Source: Antedon mediterranea (lineage: Eukaryota > Echinodermata > Crinoidea > Comatulida > Antedonidae). Taken from it: a DNA stretch of 64,000 nucleotides. The translations under genes were made by a program, and so were the position numbers. The notes beneath the pieces are model-generated. The model was not told the DNA's origin. It searched no databases and saw only the letters and a program-made list of their open reading frames with translations. Shown here piece after piece: positions 25,266 to 35,716 of this stretch (its first letter is position 1; every line of letters begins with the position of its first letter). The DNA lies in NCBI RefSeq assembly GCF_964355755.1, contig NC_092673.1, positions 1,061,001-1,125,000 of the forward strand, written 5' to 3'.

Positions 25266-27169
25266 GTAGGTGCATGAGCGGTCTTCTTGCAAGGGATTTA
25301 AACAGACAATTCAACATGTATAATAATTGGAATATCTGGAATAATACAATCACGATTCATTCACTTAAATAATGACATGGAACGGCCTAAACAAACAATA
25401 GTCCTCTTAGTCTTCGTATTAGCAATCAATAGATTAAAATTATCGGTTTAATAAGCGCACGCACGAGTAGACGCGCGCGCGTGTCGGCGGTAAACATAAC
25501 CGATATTTTATACTTATAGTGCATAATGTTATTTTCAGTATCTGCTATAGTTAAACATTTCTAGGAATTTAGTGAAAAGATGTAACTTTTGTTTTATTTA
25601 TAGACGTCCTCAAATGTCTTCAAACAGACAACATACAGATAAATTCACCTATTTTTGCAGACAATTCCTCGAAGTTGACATTTACCGTGAGTGTGCAGAG
25701 GCGTATTTGTGCGTTTGGTAGCCGAATAAATACGTGCTTGTTGTCAAAATTTGAGCTACAAATTGCTTATAAATAAGTTTAATTGTGTACCCAACCACTT
25801 AATTAACCTACGTGTATCCACGCATTGTTTATTAAGCTCTATGTTGTCGTCCACTTTTACGTAATAAACGATAGATTATGAGTTTTTAAAATTATCGATG
25901 TTATTAATTTTGCTTTGGGCCTACGTCATTTTAATCTAATTGGCAACTTGTTTACGACGGAGGAACTTTCTGCTCTCCAAATATTAATAGGTTTGGAACA
26001 AAACACTTGATCAATTTCCGGATCATCACACATTAACATGTTTGTCTGTTTGTTTTACTTGTTCGTATTTTATGACAGGCATACTTAATTTACTGTTTTC
26101 TTATACAGATATCAGATTTTTTTTTTATCGATGAATACCGTATTCAATTTTTTTTTAAATTAATGAATAAATATTTATTTGCTATGGGATTGAGGAAGGC
26201 TTAAATAACATTTCACTAAAACTTGGTTCCTACTATAACGCGACGTCGGATGAAGCCCATCACAAGTAATTGACCAATCACGATGCGCGATAGATCATCT
26301 GAACTGTCGCCTGTGATTGGTCAGCTCACTTGCGTTGAGCTTGCGTCAAGCGACAACCAAACTTATATATTTTTTATAGAGTACGATTGTAAAAATAAGT
26401 TCTGGTTAGGCCTATTTAAAAAAATGTTTTTAAATATCTGACCTTATTAACGGCATTCCTACTCAAAACTGCAAGAATTTTAATTTTCAAAATTAAATGC
26501 TTAAATCGATATAAGCAGACGACCTAAAGTCAGACCACAGTACTTTGGCGCTAATAAAGTAGGCCTGAACAGGTCTCGACATCCCACTATTTTGACCATC
26601 TCTTCAACTCTTACTAATGCTTTTATAGGTTAAATTTATTATATAAATTTACGCAATTAAAGCATATTTTGAATTTCTGTCGTCGAATAAACCCACGCAT
26701 TCTTAACTAGAACACGTTTGCTGAAAATGTAATATTTCATATATCATGTGTATTATATAAAATATCATATACGTTTTTATTTGATGGATTGAATATAGAA
26801 ATGTAAATTAGCCTATTCTTTTACGTCTTTCAAACACCGGGCGCACACCAACAAAACGCCATAAGCGTTGGCGCCCTGGATGTGCGTGAACTCCGGAGTT
26901 TTGCTGGCGATGTGGGAAAGGGGCGAGTTTTGGTAGTTGGTACGGGCAGGTGGTACCATCGAAATGCCCATTGAGTTTAAGCTATAAAGTCAGTTGATTA
27001 AAAATTCTTCGGTTCTGCTAAACATGGCCTTATTGAAATTGTCATGGATGTGATGCTCTGTCGAAGGTTTGATTACAGGGACATGATATAACCGGTATTA
27101 AACCCATTACCCCCTTGATTTTGGTTCTGCTAAAGATAACCTTTTGGATGGACCCACGTCCATAAGGAA
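25266..27169. other. Intergenic, no gene seen apart from one P1 element
   Basis: Low-complexity T-rich runs occur near 26110-26170. A G+C-richer patch at 26835-26960 (CCGGGCGCACACCAACAAAA and following) has no open frame. Confidence 0.5.
26218..26364. mobile_element. Palindromic element, family P1
   Basis: AAAACTTGGTTCCTACTATA at the left and GACAACCAAACTT at the right are rough inverses. The centre has TGACCAATCACGATGCGCGA and its inverse around GTGATTGGTCAGCTC. Confidence 0.6.
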
Positions 27170-28104
27170 GTATATAAGGTGTCTAAGAACCTTGGGATCA
27201 TTTCTAGGCTTTCTTCCTTCCTCCCAACTAATATTCTCAGGACCCTTTATTGCACACTCATCCTTCCTTATTTGAGCTATGGTAACATTGTCTGGGCCAA
27301 CACTTACCCTTCAAACATCATTAAACTCTCTATCCTACAAAAAAAAGCTATCAGGACTATATCTGGCGCTCATCCACTGTCACATTCCTCCCACTTATTC
27401 TCCAAACTCAATCTTCTCAAACTCTCGGACATTCCCCTATCCCAGCAAGGTGTCTTTGTTTTTTTGGCCACTCACTCACTTCTCCCTTGCCATCTAAACG
27501 ACCTTTTCGCTCCTAATAATACCGTTCATAAATATTATACTAGAACAAGAAATAACATATATATCCCTAACCATAACACCAATTATTTTCAACATAGCAT
27601 TAGATATTCTGGACCTCTATTGTTTAACAATTTACCCCCCTCAATTTCCTGTGCTGCCAACCGCTATTCATTTAATAATAACATAAAAAATTACCTTTTG
27701 TCTCATTACTGATCGATCTGTTTGATATGGTCGTTTTTTCCATGTTCCGTGACTTGCTATCTTTATTATTCAATTGTCATCATATTCGCTATATGCCATG
27801 CAGCTGTACTTTTTTCTGTTCTTTTTTTATTTTTTATTCCAACTTTTATCTACTGGTTTTATATATATTTTGTATTTCTTTATTGTTTAATTAATTTATT
27901 TTCTTTATTTATATATATTTTTTTTTTTTTCTTCTCTTATTTAAATATTTTGTAAAGGCAATCCCGTCACAAGATTGTAATCTTTTTGGGATTTGCCTTC
28001 GTCCATTTTCTTGTTTTATCACTTGCCATTTTGTTTTTGTTACTTTTGTCTTTTGGACGTGAATAAATGTTCCTTGAATTGAATTGAATTGAATTGAATT
28101 GAAG
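27170..28104 (+). mobile_element. 5'-truncated LINE: reverse transcriptase C-terminus and 3' end
   Basis: An open frame at 27179-27712 encodes 177 aa matching the region after the catalytic core in L2/CR1-type non-LTR retrotransposons: RTLYCTLILPYLSYGNIVW, then LQKKAIRTISGA, and YSGPLLFNNLPPSI near the end. The YADD catalytic box is missing, so the copy is truncated and inactive. The 3' UTR carries a hairpin (GGCAATCCC at 27957 pairing with GGGATTTGCC near 27989). It ends in five (TTGAA)-type repeats at about 28076-28104, the microsatellite tail usual for this group. The long intact frame suggests a fairly young insertion. Confidence 0.85.
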
Positions 28105-28774
28105 GTGTTGTTAATTACAGGAACCCTGGATAATCCAGGGACTGGTAGAGAACCCGGCCATTCATTACAACATGTAAATCACTCAAACCAATGGTCACCA
28201 AAGCAAAAAATCACAATCTGCTGCTATTGTCACGGCGGACTTTCATATTGACTCTTCTTAAATAATATCCAAGTGCAGAGCATACAACCATGATTACGAA
28301 AAATAACAAACAGTATCTACAACGACTTTGTAACAAGCGATATAATCAACGAATACGATATTCTTTTGAACAACGAAGACTTCAAAGGACGCCGACGACA
28401 ATGCAAGATTGTCTAATGTGTTTAATGATGAGGTATAAATCAGCACAATATTGCGGGATCAAAGTCAAGGGCACAACAATAGGCATTCACAATAAACATT
28501 GATACGGACGAGAACAATCGCGTATACAACTTACAGAGCAAGGCGACTATATCACAACTAACGCGCGCAATGCACGTAATTTTAACAATTACAAGCGGTA
28601 GTACAAAACGTGTTTATTCCTATCTCAAATACGCTATTTAATTTGTGGTTTCACTTACGATTGGTTCCCACTAGGACCGTTGCAACTGCTTTAGGCCTAC
28701 GTTGGTATGGACATTTCTGGTTATAATAGGGTGTCTACTAAAAAAAGAAATAGGCCTAAAAGTATGTGGAATTT

Positions 28775-28942
28775 AAGCTTTGCTTACTAGGACGCAACGG
28801 GAAGGACGTAAACGCAACGGGAAGGACGTAAACGCAACGCAAATAATTTGGCCAATCAAGTAATAGCTTATCCGAACTGTCGCATTGTCATTGGTCAACT
28901 CGCTTGCGTTGCGTTTACGTTATTTTGTTGCGTCCTCTAGTT
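28775..28942. mobile_element. Palindromic element, family P1
   Basis: AAGCTTTGCTTACTAGGACG to TTGCGTCCTCTAG. A 19-bp stretch, GGAAGGACGTAAACGCAAC, is repeated in tandem in the left arm. A further weak match (GGTTCCCACTAGGACCGTTG at 28664) lies just upstream. Confidence 0.65.
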
Positions 28943-30008
28943 ATATACATCAAACCAAAGTGCTGTCAGACTGCAACACAAATTATGACATTTTCAATTT
29001 AATAAGCATACTAGCATTGAACAAGGTAGATTGGATCTATAATTCACATGCTTATTACACCCTGGAAAGGGACTCCACACTTTGGGGTTACTGTGTCAAA
29101 CGATCGAACTTATCATAAGCTATCTTTAGTTTGATTGGTCAAATCTTCACTTGAAACCATCCAATTGTCAGATTGAAAGAAAAGAATAAAGAAGTTTCAA
29201 GTTCCATTGTACCCCCGATATTGCAACCATTTATTAGAAAGCTTTGTCAATATACAAGTTCTTTAATTCCGTTCTTCCGTGTACCATCATCTATTGTGTT
29301 CATGTGGACGATATTATACCTCCTGTGATGTTGGTAAACAAAGCCTTCAGAAGGATTGCTTGCTTGACACTTTACAGCGGTATCAGATGTATTTGTCGAA
29401 CATATTGGATGAAAAGCGTACCGTGATAGCTACATTGAATCGTGGTAAGGCTTAACAAAGCTGGCCGTCTCGCTCCGCACTAAGCCGGTTCTTATTTACT
29501 TGAGCTTGCCCTTTGCTATTACTGGGAGAAAGTTGAGCATTGTGTCAAACTCGGAGATTATATTTGTAATAAAGTAATTTATGATTTAGAAAATTGTGAA
29601 AAGTACGCAAATGGTCACTTCGTCAATTTGTAGAGACTGTGTGACCAAGTGACACAAACTTTGACGCGCGCGCGTAAAGTAGGCTACGTCATGCGTCAAC
29701 TATGTGGTAATTGGGCTGTCAATGCTAATCGCAATATATAGACCTACCTAGGCCTATTCATTTTTAAATGAATAACATGGTTGCATGCCAATAGGCATAT
29801 TCCTATTTGCAACTTACACGATTTTGTGAACACATAAATTGTAAGTATTTCGGTTTCATAGAGGGCGTTATACACTTAAGTTAACTTAAGTTTTGTATCA
29901 GAATTTTGTATGTGAAATAAGCAATTAAGATATATTAGTATCCCCCCAAAATAGAGTATACAAAATGGACGGAACGAAACTTCTAATTATGCAATCGCAA
30001 TTATGCAA
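28943..30008. other. Intergenic, FBXW4 upstream side, no gene seen
   Basis: Includes the perfect 16-bp palindrome CTTAAGTTAACTTAAG at 29875-29890 and a CpG cluster TTGACGCGCGCGCGTAAAG near 29660. There is no coding signal. Confidence 0.5.
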
Positions 30009-30201
30009 TTTTAATATCTATTTTTAAAGATTAAATAAAGTATTTTAAAATGTGGGAAAATGTTTATGGAAATGAGGCTTCGTATGGTATCAGCCCTATC
30101 GGCCTTTTCTGTTTTAATATCTATTTTTAAAGATTAAATAAAGTATTTTAAAATGTGGGAAAATGTTTATGGAAATGAGGCTTCGTATGGTATCAGCCCT
30201 A
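30009..30201. repeat. Tandem duplication of 103 bp upstream of FBXW4
   Basis: TTTTAATATCTATTTTTAAA starts both copies (30009 and 30112). The second copy stops at CAGCCCTA, so there are 1.9 copies. They are identical over the shared part. Confidence 0.9.
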
Positions 30202-30619
30202 ATTTATAGATGCAACCATTCGGATAGTCATGATATCAAAGATATTCTTTAATGATATAGACTTCAAACAATAGATAGAAGGCCAGATTATTATTATCTT
30301 TAAATATAAAACAGAAAGTTCTTGTTTCTGCCTCGAAATAAAATATTTATTGTACTTGTAGGCCTACTTCATCTATGCCAACAGACAGCTAACTGTAGAG
30401 AGAGCCGAGAGAGGGAGCCTTTTAAACAATATGTATACTGCCACCACATGATCGATTGCATAATTATTGCACAATTTTAATAACAAATACATGACTCATG
30501 AATGTGTAGAAATCTTAACAACTGACACTAACTGTTTTAAATGCTATTTTGGTAAGAATTAGAATACATTATTATAAATTATAGTTGTACGTGTATAGAT
30601 CTAATTCATGTTATGCATT

Positions 30620-31238
30620 ATTATACATGAGTAAGCCTAGCTATGGCTAGGCCAATAATTAATATACTTATAAGTTATATACTACTAGGCCTAGTTAGGC
30701 CTAGGTTAGGCTAGTAATTTATTTACGCGGCTAGGCTTAACTATACTAGAGACTAGTAGTACAAGTAAGCAGGCATGTCGTGTCCGCGTACACTCACGTC
30801 CTAAGTACTATACTAGGCTAGGCTATGCCAGCATAGATGATTCGTACATTTATTTATATTTTATTTATCTAGGCCTAGGCCTATACTTTGTGACCTCTTC
30901 AGCACAACAAATAGAAAAACACGCCTAACCTTTATAGTTAGGCCTGCTTAGCTGTATTGTTGTCATGTCAGCATAATATAATAATACAACATTCATGGAA
31001 GTGATTAAAGGGAGTTGAAGGATACAGTATTTATTAACAACTGTACTTTTCTACCCCACTGCCTAGCCACTATACATCATTTCAAAGGCCTGTCATAAAG
31101 TATTATGTCACAAATACCCTGTTGAAAGAAAGACTGCAAGATTTTCCAAATAGCATAGCGTGTTGACAGTTGAAACTAGACATAAGTTCTGTTTAAAAAA
31201 TTGTTATTTACGAATTAATCTTTGCCTTATTCCTAAAG
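30620..31238 (+). promoter_or_regulatory. FBXW4 upstream region with dense TAGGCCTA words
   Basis: This is the likely promoter side of FBXW4. Between 30620 and 30960 the palindromic word TAGGCCTA and close variants (CTAGGCTAGG, GGCCTAGGCC) recur many times. No TATA box or start site was assigned. A similar cluster follows the gene at 36360-36560, so the gene is bracketed by two such clusters. Confidence 0.25.
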
Positions 31239-34200
31239 ATGATGACTACGTGTTCGTTATTAGACTTAAATAAGGACGTGTTGTTCCTGCTTGCATCGTA
31301 TTTATCCATAAAAGATCTTGGAAGACTCTCGCAAGTATGTCGGCAACTTCGTTCATTCTGCAACCAAGATGCTGTTTGGAGAAATGACAATAAAAAGAGG
31401 CTTCTAGCTACGAGTTCAAATGGCAAAGGGAAGTAAGTTTATAATTCAAGTAAATCATCTGAGACACACCCCATTATAATAGTTTTAAAAATAAGAGAGG
31501 TTTTTTAAAATAAGAGATGTTTTTTCTATACATTTTCTAATAGTCTACTTTCACCAACCAAGTCTTTAGTTATTCTCTTTTTTGTGTTAGTCTTTACTCA
31601 GCTTTTCGATGTTTTTCTGAAAAGTAGTATACGTATGAAACGCCATATGTGCCAAAATATTTGTTTTTTTACTAATATTAAGTCAAAACCTAGACTAAAT
31701 TTATGGTAATCAAGATTTAAATATTGCATAATAATTTTTTTTTCCACTTTTCATTCCAGATATCCAAAACTGAATCTGAAGGAGATATGTAGACTTTCAA
31801 GAAATTGGGAAAATGGATTGATGAAGGATGTACAACTAATTAAGTTGAAGACACAGTAAGTACACAGTGATAAAAGGGAAATGTTTTAACTGATATACAG
31901 TCAACTCTCCAAATACCAGACTCTCTGAAAACCAGAAACTCTCCCAAAACCAAAAGGTCCCAAATTCATTTTACCATTAAAAACACATTCTGAATACCAG
32001 ACTTTCTGGAAAACCAGACATATTAGGCCACCAGCCCAAGGGTGTACGGTATTAGTAGAGTTGTATTGAATTTATAGAAACTAGAAACAAGAACACAGTA
32101 AATACACAAGCATTTATTGTTTTCTCAAGAGATATGAATGTGAATTTAACTTTTTAGCTTACTTACTTTTGTTTGTTTACTTCATACAGACTGCTGCCAC
32201 ACTTGCAACTTCAAAAAGATCAACTGTATGTGAGCCATGGAGAAAACGTTCATTGTTATAGAATTAAAAACAATGGCAACATTTCAAAGAACCCTGTTTT
32301 AGTGTGTTCCAAGCATGTTCATGACATTTGCAAATTTGTGGTTAAAGATGGCCACATTGTTACTGGGGCAAGGTATGATATCATTACAGTGTATTAAGCT
32401 CTGTTTACACTCCCAAAGTTTATGTGACAACAAAATGTGATGTGCCCATTAATGCCAAATCACTACCATATTTGGGCAGATCACACTGTAAAACTAGTTT
32501 GTAGACAGAGCTTTATAAAATCAATAGAAAGTGAGTTTAATGGAGCTGTTGGTGGGGGTTTACATGCTTGGCTTCCGATCCCAAGGTCCAGGGTTCGATC
32601 CTGATTACTTTTTCTACTCCATTTTATAAGCCTCAAATTCTGGTAGAGATAAAACACCTTATCACACGTTCTTGTTTTATAGAGACCATCAAATAAACAT
32701 ATGGAAGCTTACTAGAGGACCAAATGTCCAGTTTGTCCGCACTCTGAGTGGTCATTCGCTTAAAGTTAACTGTGTTGATACACATGACAGCATGGTATTG
32801 TCGGGGTCAGCTGACAAATCATGGCGCCTGTGGTCGTTGGAGCATGACAGATGTCTGTTGGAAAGTGAAATGTCAGATAGGGTACTTTCTGTTGCAATCA
32901 ATTCCTGGAATAAGTAAGTTACCAGGTACCTACTGTGAAACAAAGTGAACTTATGCCTAAACTAACTTAACTGTTGGACAACTTGACTGTAAAATGAAGT
33001 GAACTTATGCCTAAACTAACTTACTGTAACTGTTGGACAACTTGACTGTAAAATGAAGTGAACTTATGCCTAAACTAACTTAACTGTTGGACAACTTGAC
33101 TGTAAAATGAAGTGAACTTATGCCTAAACTAACTTAACTGTTGGACAACTTGACTGTAAAATGAAGTGAACTTATGCCTAAACTAACTTAACTGTTGGAC
33201 AACTTGACTGTAAAATGAAGTGAACTTATGCCTAAACTAACTTAACTGTTGGACAACTTGACTGTAAAATGAAGTGAACTTATGCCTAAATTAACTTAAC
33301 TGTTGGACAACTTGACTGTAAAATGAAGTGAACTTATGCCTAAACTAACTTAACTGTTGGACAACTTGACTGTAAAATGAAGTGAACTTATGCCTAAACT
33401 AATTTAACTGTTGGACAACTTGACTGTAAAATGTAATAATATTATATTAGGGAGTTTTCGCAATCTTACAAATACGATAACGAAAACGGATACGTCACGC
33501 ACACGTATTCGTTTTTCGTAAGCCAGTAAAAATCTGTTTCGCATAGCAACGAAATATTGAGGGCGCCGTCCAAAATATGATTGCGGTAAATTTGAGCGAA
33601 GCGCAGGTACGTGTTGCTTAGTGCTTGGCTGCCTAGGCCTAGCGTAACATCAAAGCGAGTGAGGACTAAAAAAAAGCTATTTATCAAAATTTACCTGGCA
33701 TTTTAGTAAATTACTTTAGTAAATTACTTTCAATAAATCTATAAATTATGTGAAAAATAGATCAAAAACTATACTCGTTTTGTAGTTACAAATATGACTG
33801 GTGATATTCGTCAACACGAATACGCTTTACGAATATGAAATGGGGATCAGCTCAAAAGTTTCACAACTGTGTGATGTATCCGTTTTCGTTATCGTATTCG
33901 TAAGGTTGCGAAACCTCCCTATTATCTGAAAATGAATGGTTGGTGACAATAACGCTAGTTGGTCATACCCAGTACCGTTTTGATTTTACGATCATTCGGG
34001 AAACCACCTCACGGAGTTAAATTGTTGCACCTACATTTTGATTCTAAAACTCTATTTTGATTTTGTTTTTCAGAAATATCATTACAGGTACATCATGTAT
34101 TAATGACCACAAACCACTTGATATATGGAATATTGAAAAGTAAGACATTTTAGTTATATATATATAGATTAGTGTGGTCCATCCCATTATGTATTAATTA

Positions 34201-35716
34201 AATAAAACAAAAGAGTGTATCCTTGCCATGTCATTGGTTAATAGTTTTATGTATCATCTCATTTAGTATTAGTTCTTACAAACTGTGATATTGAATGGTT
34301 CTATTGAAAGGTTGGTAACTATATTCAGCCAGGGGAAAAATGGCAAACGACTTCCTACTTTCTAGGAGTTTGATCAGATAATCAATTTTTATTTTGACAA
34401 CTCTTGTAACATGACCACAGTGCTGATTTTAACATTTTCCCCTAACTTCATTAAGTGTTCAGTCAAGCTTTAAATTCATCCAATTCTCCCTCCCTAAACA
34501 TTAATGATACTAAATAAGTAGTTAATTGATCTATCTAGTGTTAGAAAACAAGTTTGTGTGTATTTTTCAGTGGTAAACACATGTTGACACTTGGTAGTAA
34601 CTTTAAGATGGGGGCAGGTGTTTTAGATGTGCAATATGAGGATGCTAATACAGTACTGTCTTGTGGTTATGATACATATCTAAGAATATGGGATACAAGA
34701 TCAAGTAGGTATGTAGAATTGTGCTGCTGCTCTGTGGCGGCTCGCTTGCTACTTTTTTCAATCTATGTAGAACTAGAAAGTGCTTTGTTGCAAATAGCAT
34801 TAATGTACAATTCTAACGTTCGACGATAACTCTTTGCTGTAATTTTTATTTTGAATTTTTTATTGTTTTAACAGTATTTTAAAGGGCCTATGGCGTGTTT
34901 GCAATCTACATTTTTATTTGTTTTTAATCAGTATTTTAACATAGGCCAATAAATTGTATTTTAAAATTGCCTTTTGCAATTTAATGTATTTGTCTTTGTT
35001 GTTTTATTGTCTTAATTATGCCAAGCAAAATGAATTTTCATTTTAAAGTGGACCAATCAAATGTCTTGAATCTTGAGTAGGTATGAAGAATATGAGTAGG
35101 TGTGTTATGTCTAGGCTACAGCTTCAGTGTCTAATCATATAGAGCTTGTGGACTGTTTGTTATTTTAATGTTTAATGAAACATTTGCAAATAACTTTATA
35201 CTTTCGTTTCAGATCATGCGTTAGAGAATATGAGGAAGTGGATGACAATGCTCTGTATTGTTTACAAAGTAATGGCGGGTATCTCATAGCAACAGGCTCA
35301 AATAGATTTGGTGTTGTCAGGTTATGGGACAAACGAATGACAGAGTGTTTAAGTGTGAGTAAATATAACTGCCACTAACATCATGTTGATTTTCCTCGGG
35401 GTCTAAAACTAGTTTGACAAAAAAGTGTGATTTGCCCAAATATGGTAGTGATATATGGGCACATCAATTTTTTTGTAACATAAATTTTGATAGTGTAGAC
35501 AGAGCTTTAGGATTATACCGTTGATAATACTTTGTTCTTCCATGATTAGTTAGACCTATATCTTTTATAAATTCATTTATATCATTCATTTTGCAGAAAT
35601 TTTACATTGGAAACAAGAAAAGTGGTTCTGTTTACTCATTGCAATTTAATCTTACAAATATATATGCAAGTCTATCCCATTCCATTCAGACGTTGGATTT
35701 CTCCGACTGCAGATAA
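31239..35716 (+). CDS. FBXW4: F-box/WD repeat protein 4 (dactylin), eight exons, complete
   Basis: This is a predicted substrate receptor of an SCF (SKP1-CUL1-F-box) ubiquitin ligase. Coding exons are 31239-31432, 31760-31855, 32190-32372, 32683-32913, 34074-34139, 34571-34708, 35213-35354 and 35597-35716 (TAA). All introns are GT-AG and the phases join to 389 aa; the human protein is about 412. The F-box is at residues 6-55 (LLDLNKDVLFLLASYLSIKD, then VCRQLRSFCNQDAVW). WD-type blades end at INIWKL (165), SWRLWS (208), LDIWNI (253), LRIWDT (297) and VRLWDK (341), followed by the family-typical tail VYSLQF...LDFSD. Two ATGs are in tandem and the first was used; an in-frame TAA shortly before supports it. 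Introns are short and stuffed with repeats. It lies head to head with the FGF gene and 28 kb of gene-free DNA follows. Identification is firm. Confidence 0.93.
31897..32070. mobile_element. Possible pogo/Tigger-like short element in FBXW4 intron 2
   Basis: Starts TACAGTCAACTCTCCAAATA, and the far end reversed reads TACAACTCTACTAATACC. Ends beginning CAGTCAA are usual for pogo/Tigger-type elements with TA target sites. The interior repeats ACCAGACTCTC-type words. Weakly supported. Confidence 0.3.
32396..32513. mobile_element. Palindromic element, family P2, in FBXW4 intron 3
   Basis: AAGCTCTGTTTACACTCCCA to TAGTTTGTAGACAGAGCTT, shortened in the middle. With the tRNA-like stretch at 32542 it accounts for most of the 310-bp intron. 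Confidence 0.7.
32542..32620 (+). other. tRNA-like stretch (tRNA pseudogene or SINE head), FBXW4 intron 3
   Basis: Carries a B-box-like GGTTCGATCC in an AGGTCCAGGGTTCGATCCTG context and an acceptor-like GGAG/CTCC pairing. CTTGG/CCAAG gives an anticodon-type stem, but the loop is nine bases, not seven, and the A box is poor. It is therefore a derived or dead tRNA-like sequence, not a working gene. Confidence 0.4.
32938..33434. repeat. 54-bp minisatellite, nine copies, FBXW4 intron 4
   Basis: Units contain AAAATGAAGTGAACTTATGC, CTAAACTAACTTAACTGTTG and GACAACTTGACTGT. Copy 2 has a small insertion and the others differ by single bases. The array starts 25 bases after exon 4 and runs almost into the 472-bp transposon. 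Confidence 0.95.
33449..33920. mobile_element. 472-bp terminal-inverted-repeat element in FBXW4 intron 4
   Basis: The left end AGGGAGTTTTCGCAATCTTA and right end (reverse complement) AGGGAGGTTTCGCAACCTTA continue into a shared stretch with AATACGATAACGAAAACGGA, about 45 bp of inverted repeat. No transposase is present. The flanks read ATTATATT and ATTATCTG, so an 8-bp target duplication is possible but degraded. It directly follows the 54-bp minisatellite. Superfamily not assigned. Confidence 0.65.
35402..35507. mobile_element. Palindromic element, family P2, in FBXW4 intron 7
   Basis: AAAACTAGTTTGACAAAAAA to TTTTGATAGTGTAGACAGAG. The left outer arm is lost. Confidence 0.65.

Noticed and set aside
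25101-25292. 63-codon minus-strand ORF
   Set aside because: Almost wholly within the P1 palindrome at 25121-25265.
27722-27955. 77-codon hydrophobic plus-strand ORF
   Set aside because: T-rich 3' UTR of the LINE; the apparent membrane protein is a composition artefact.
32542-32620. Functional tRNA gene
   Set aside because: B box is good, but the anticodon loop is nine bases and the A box is poor, so it is listed only as tRNA-like.
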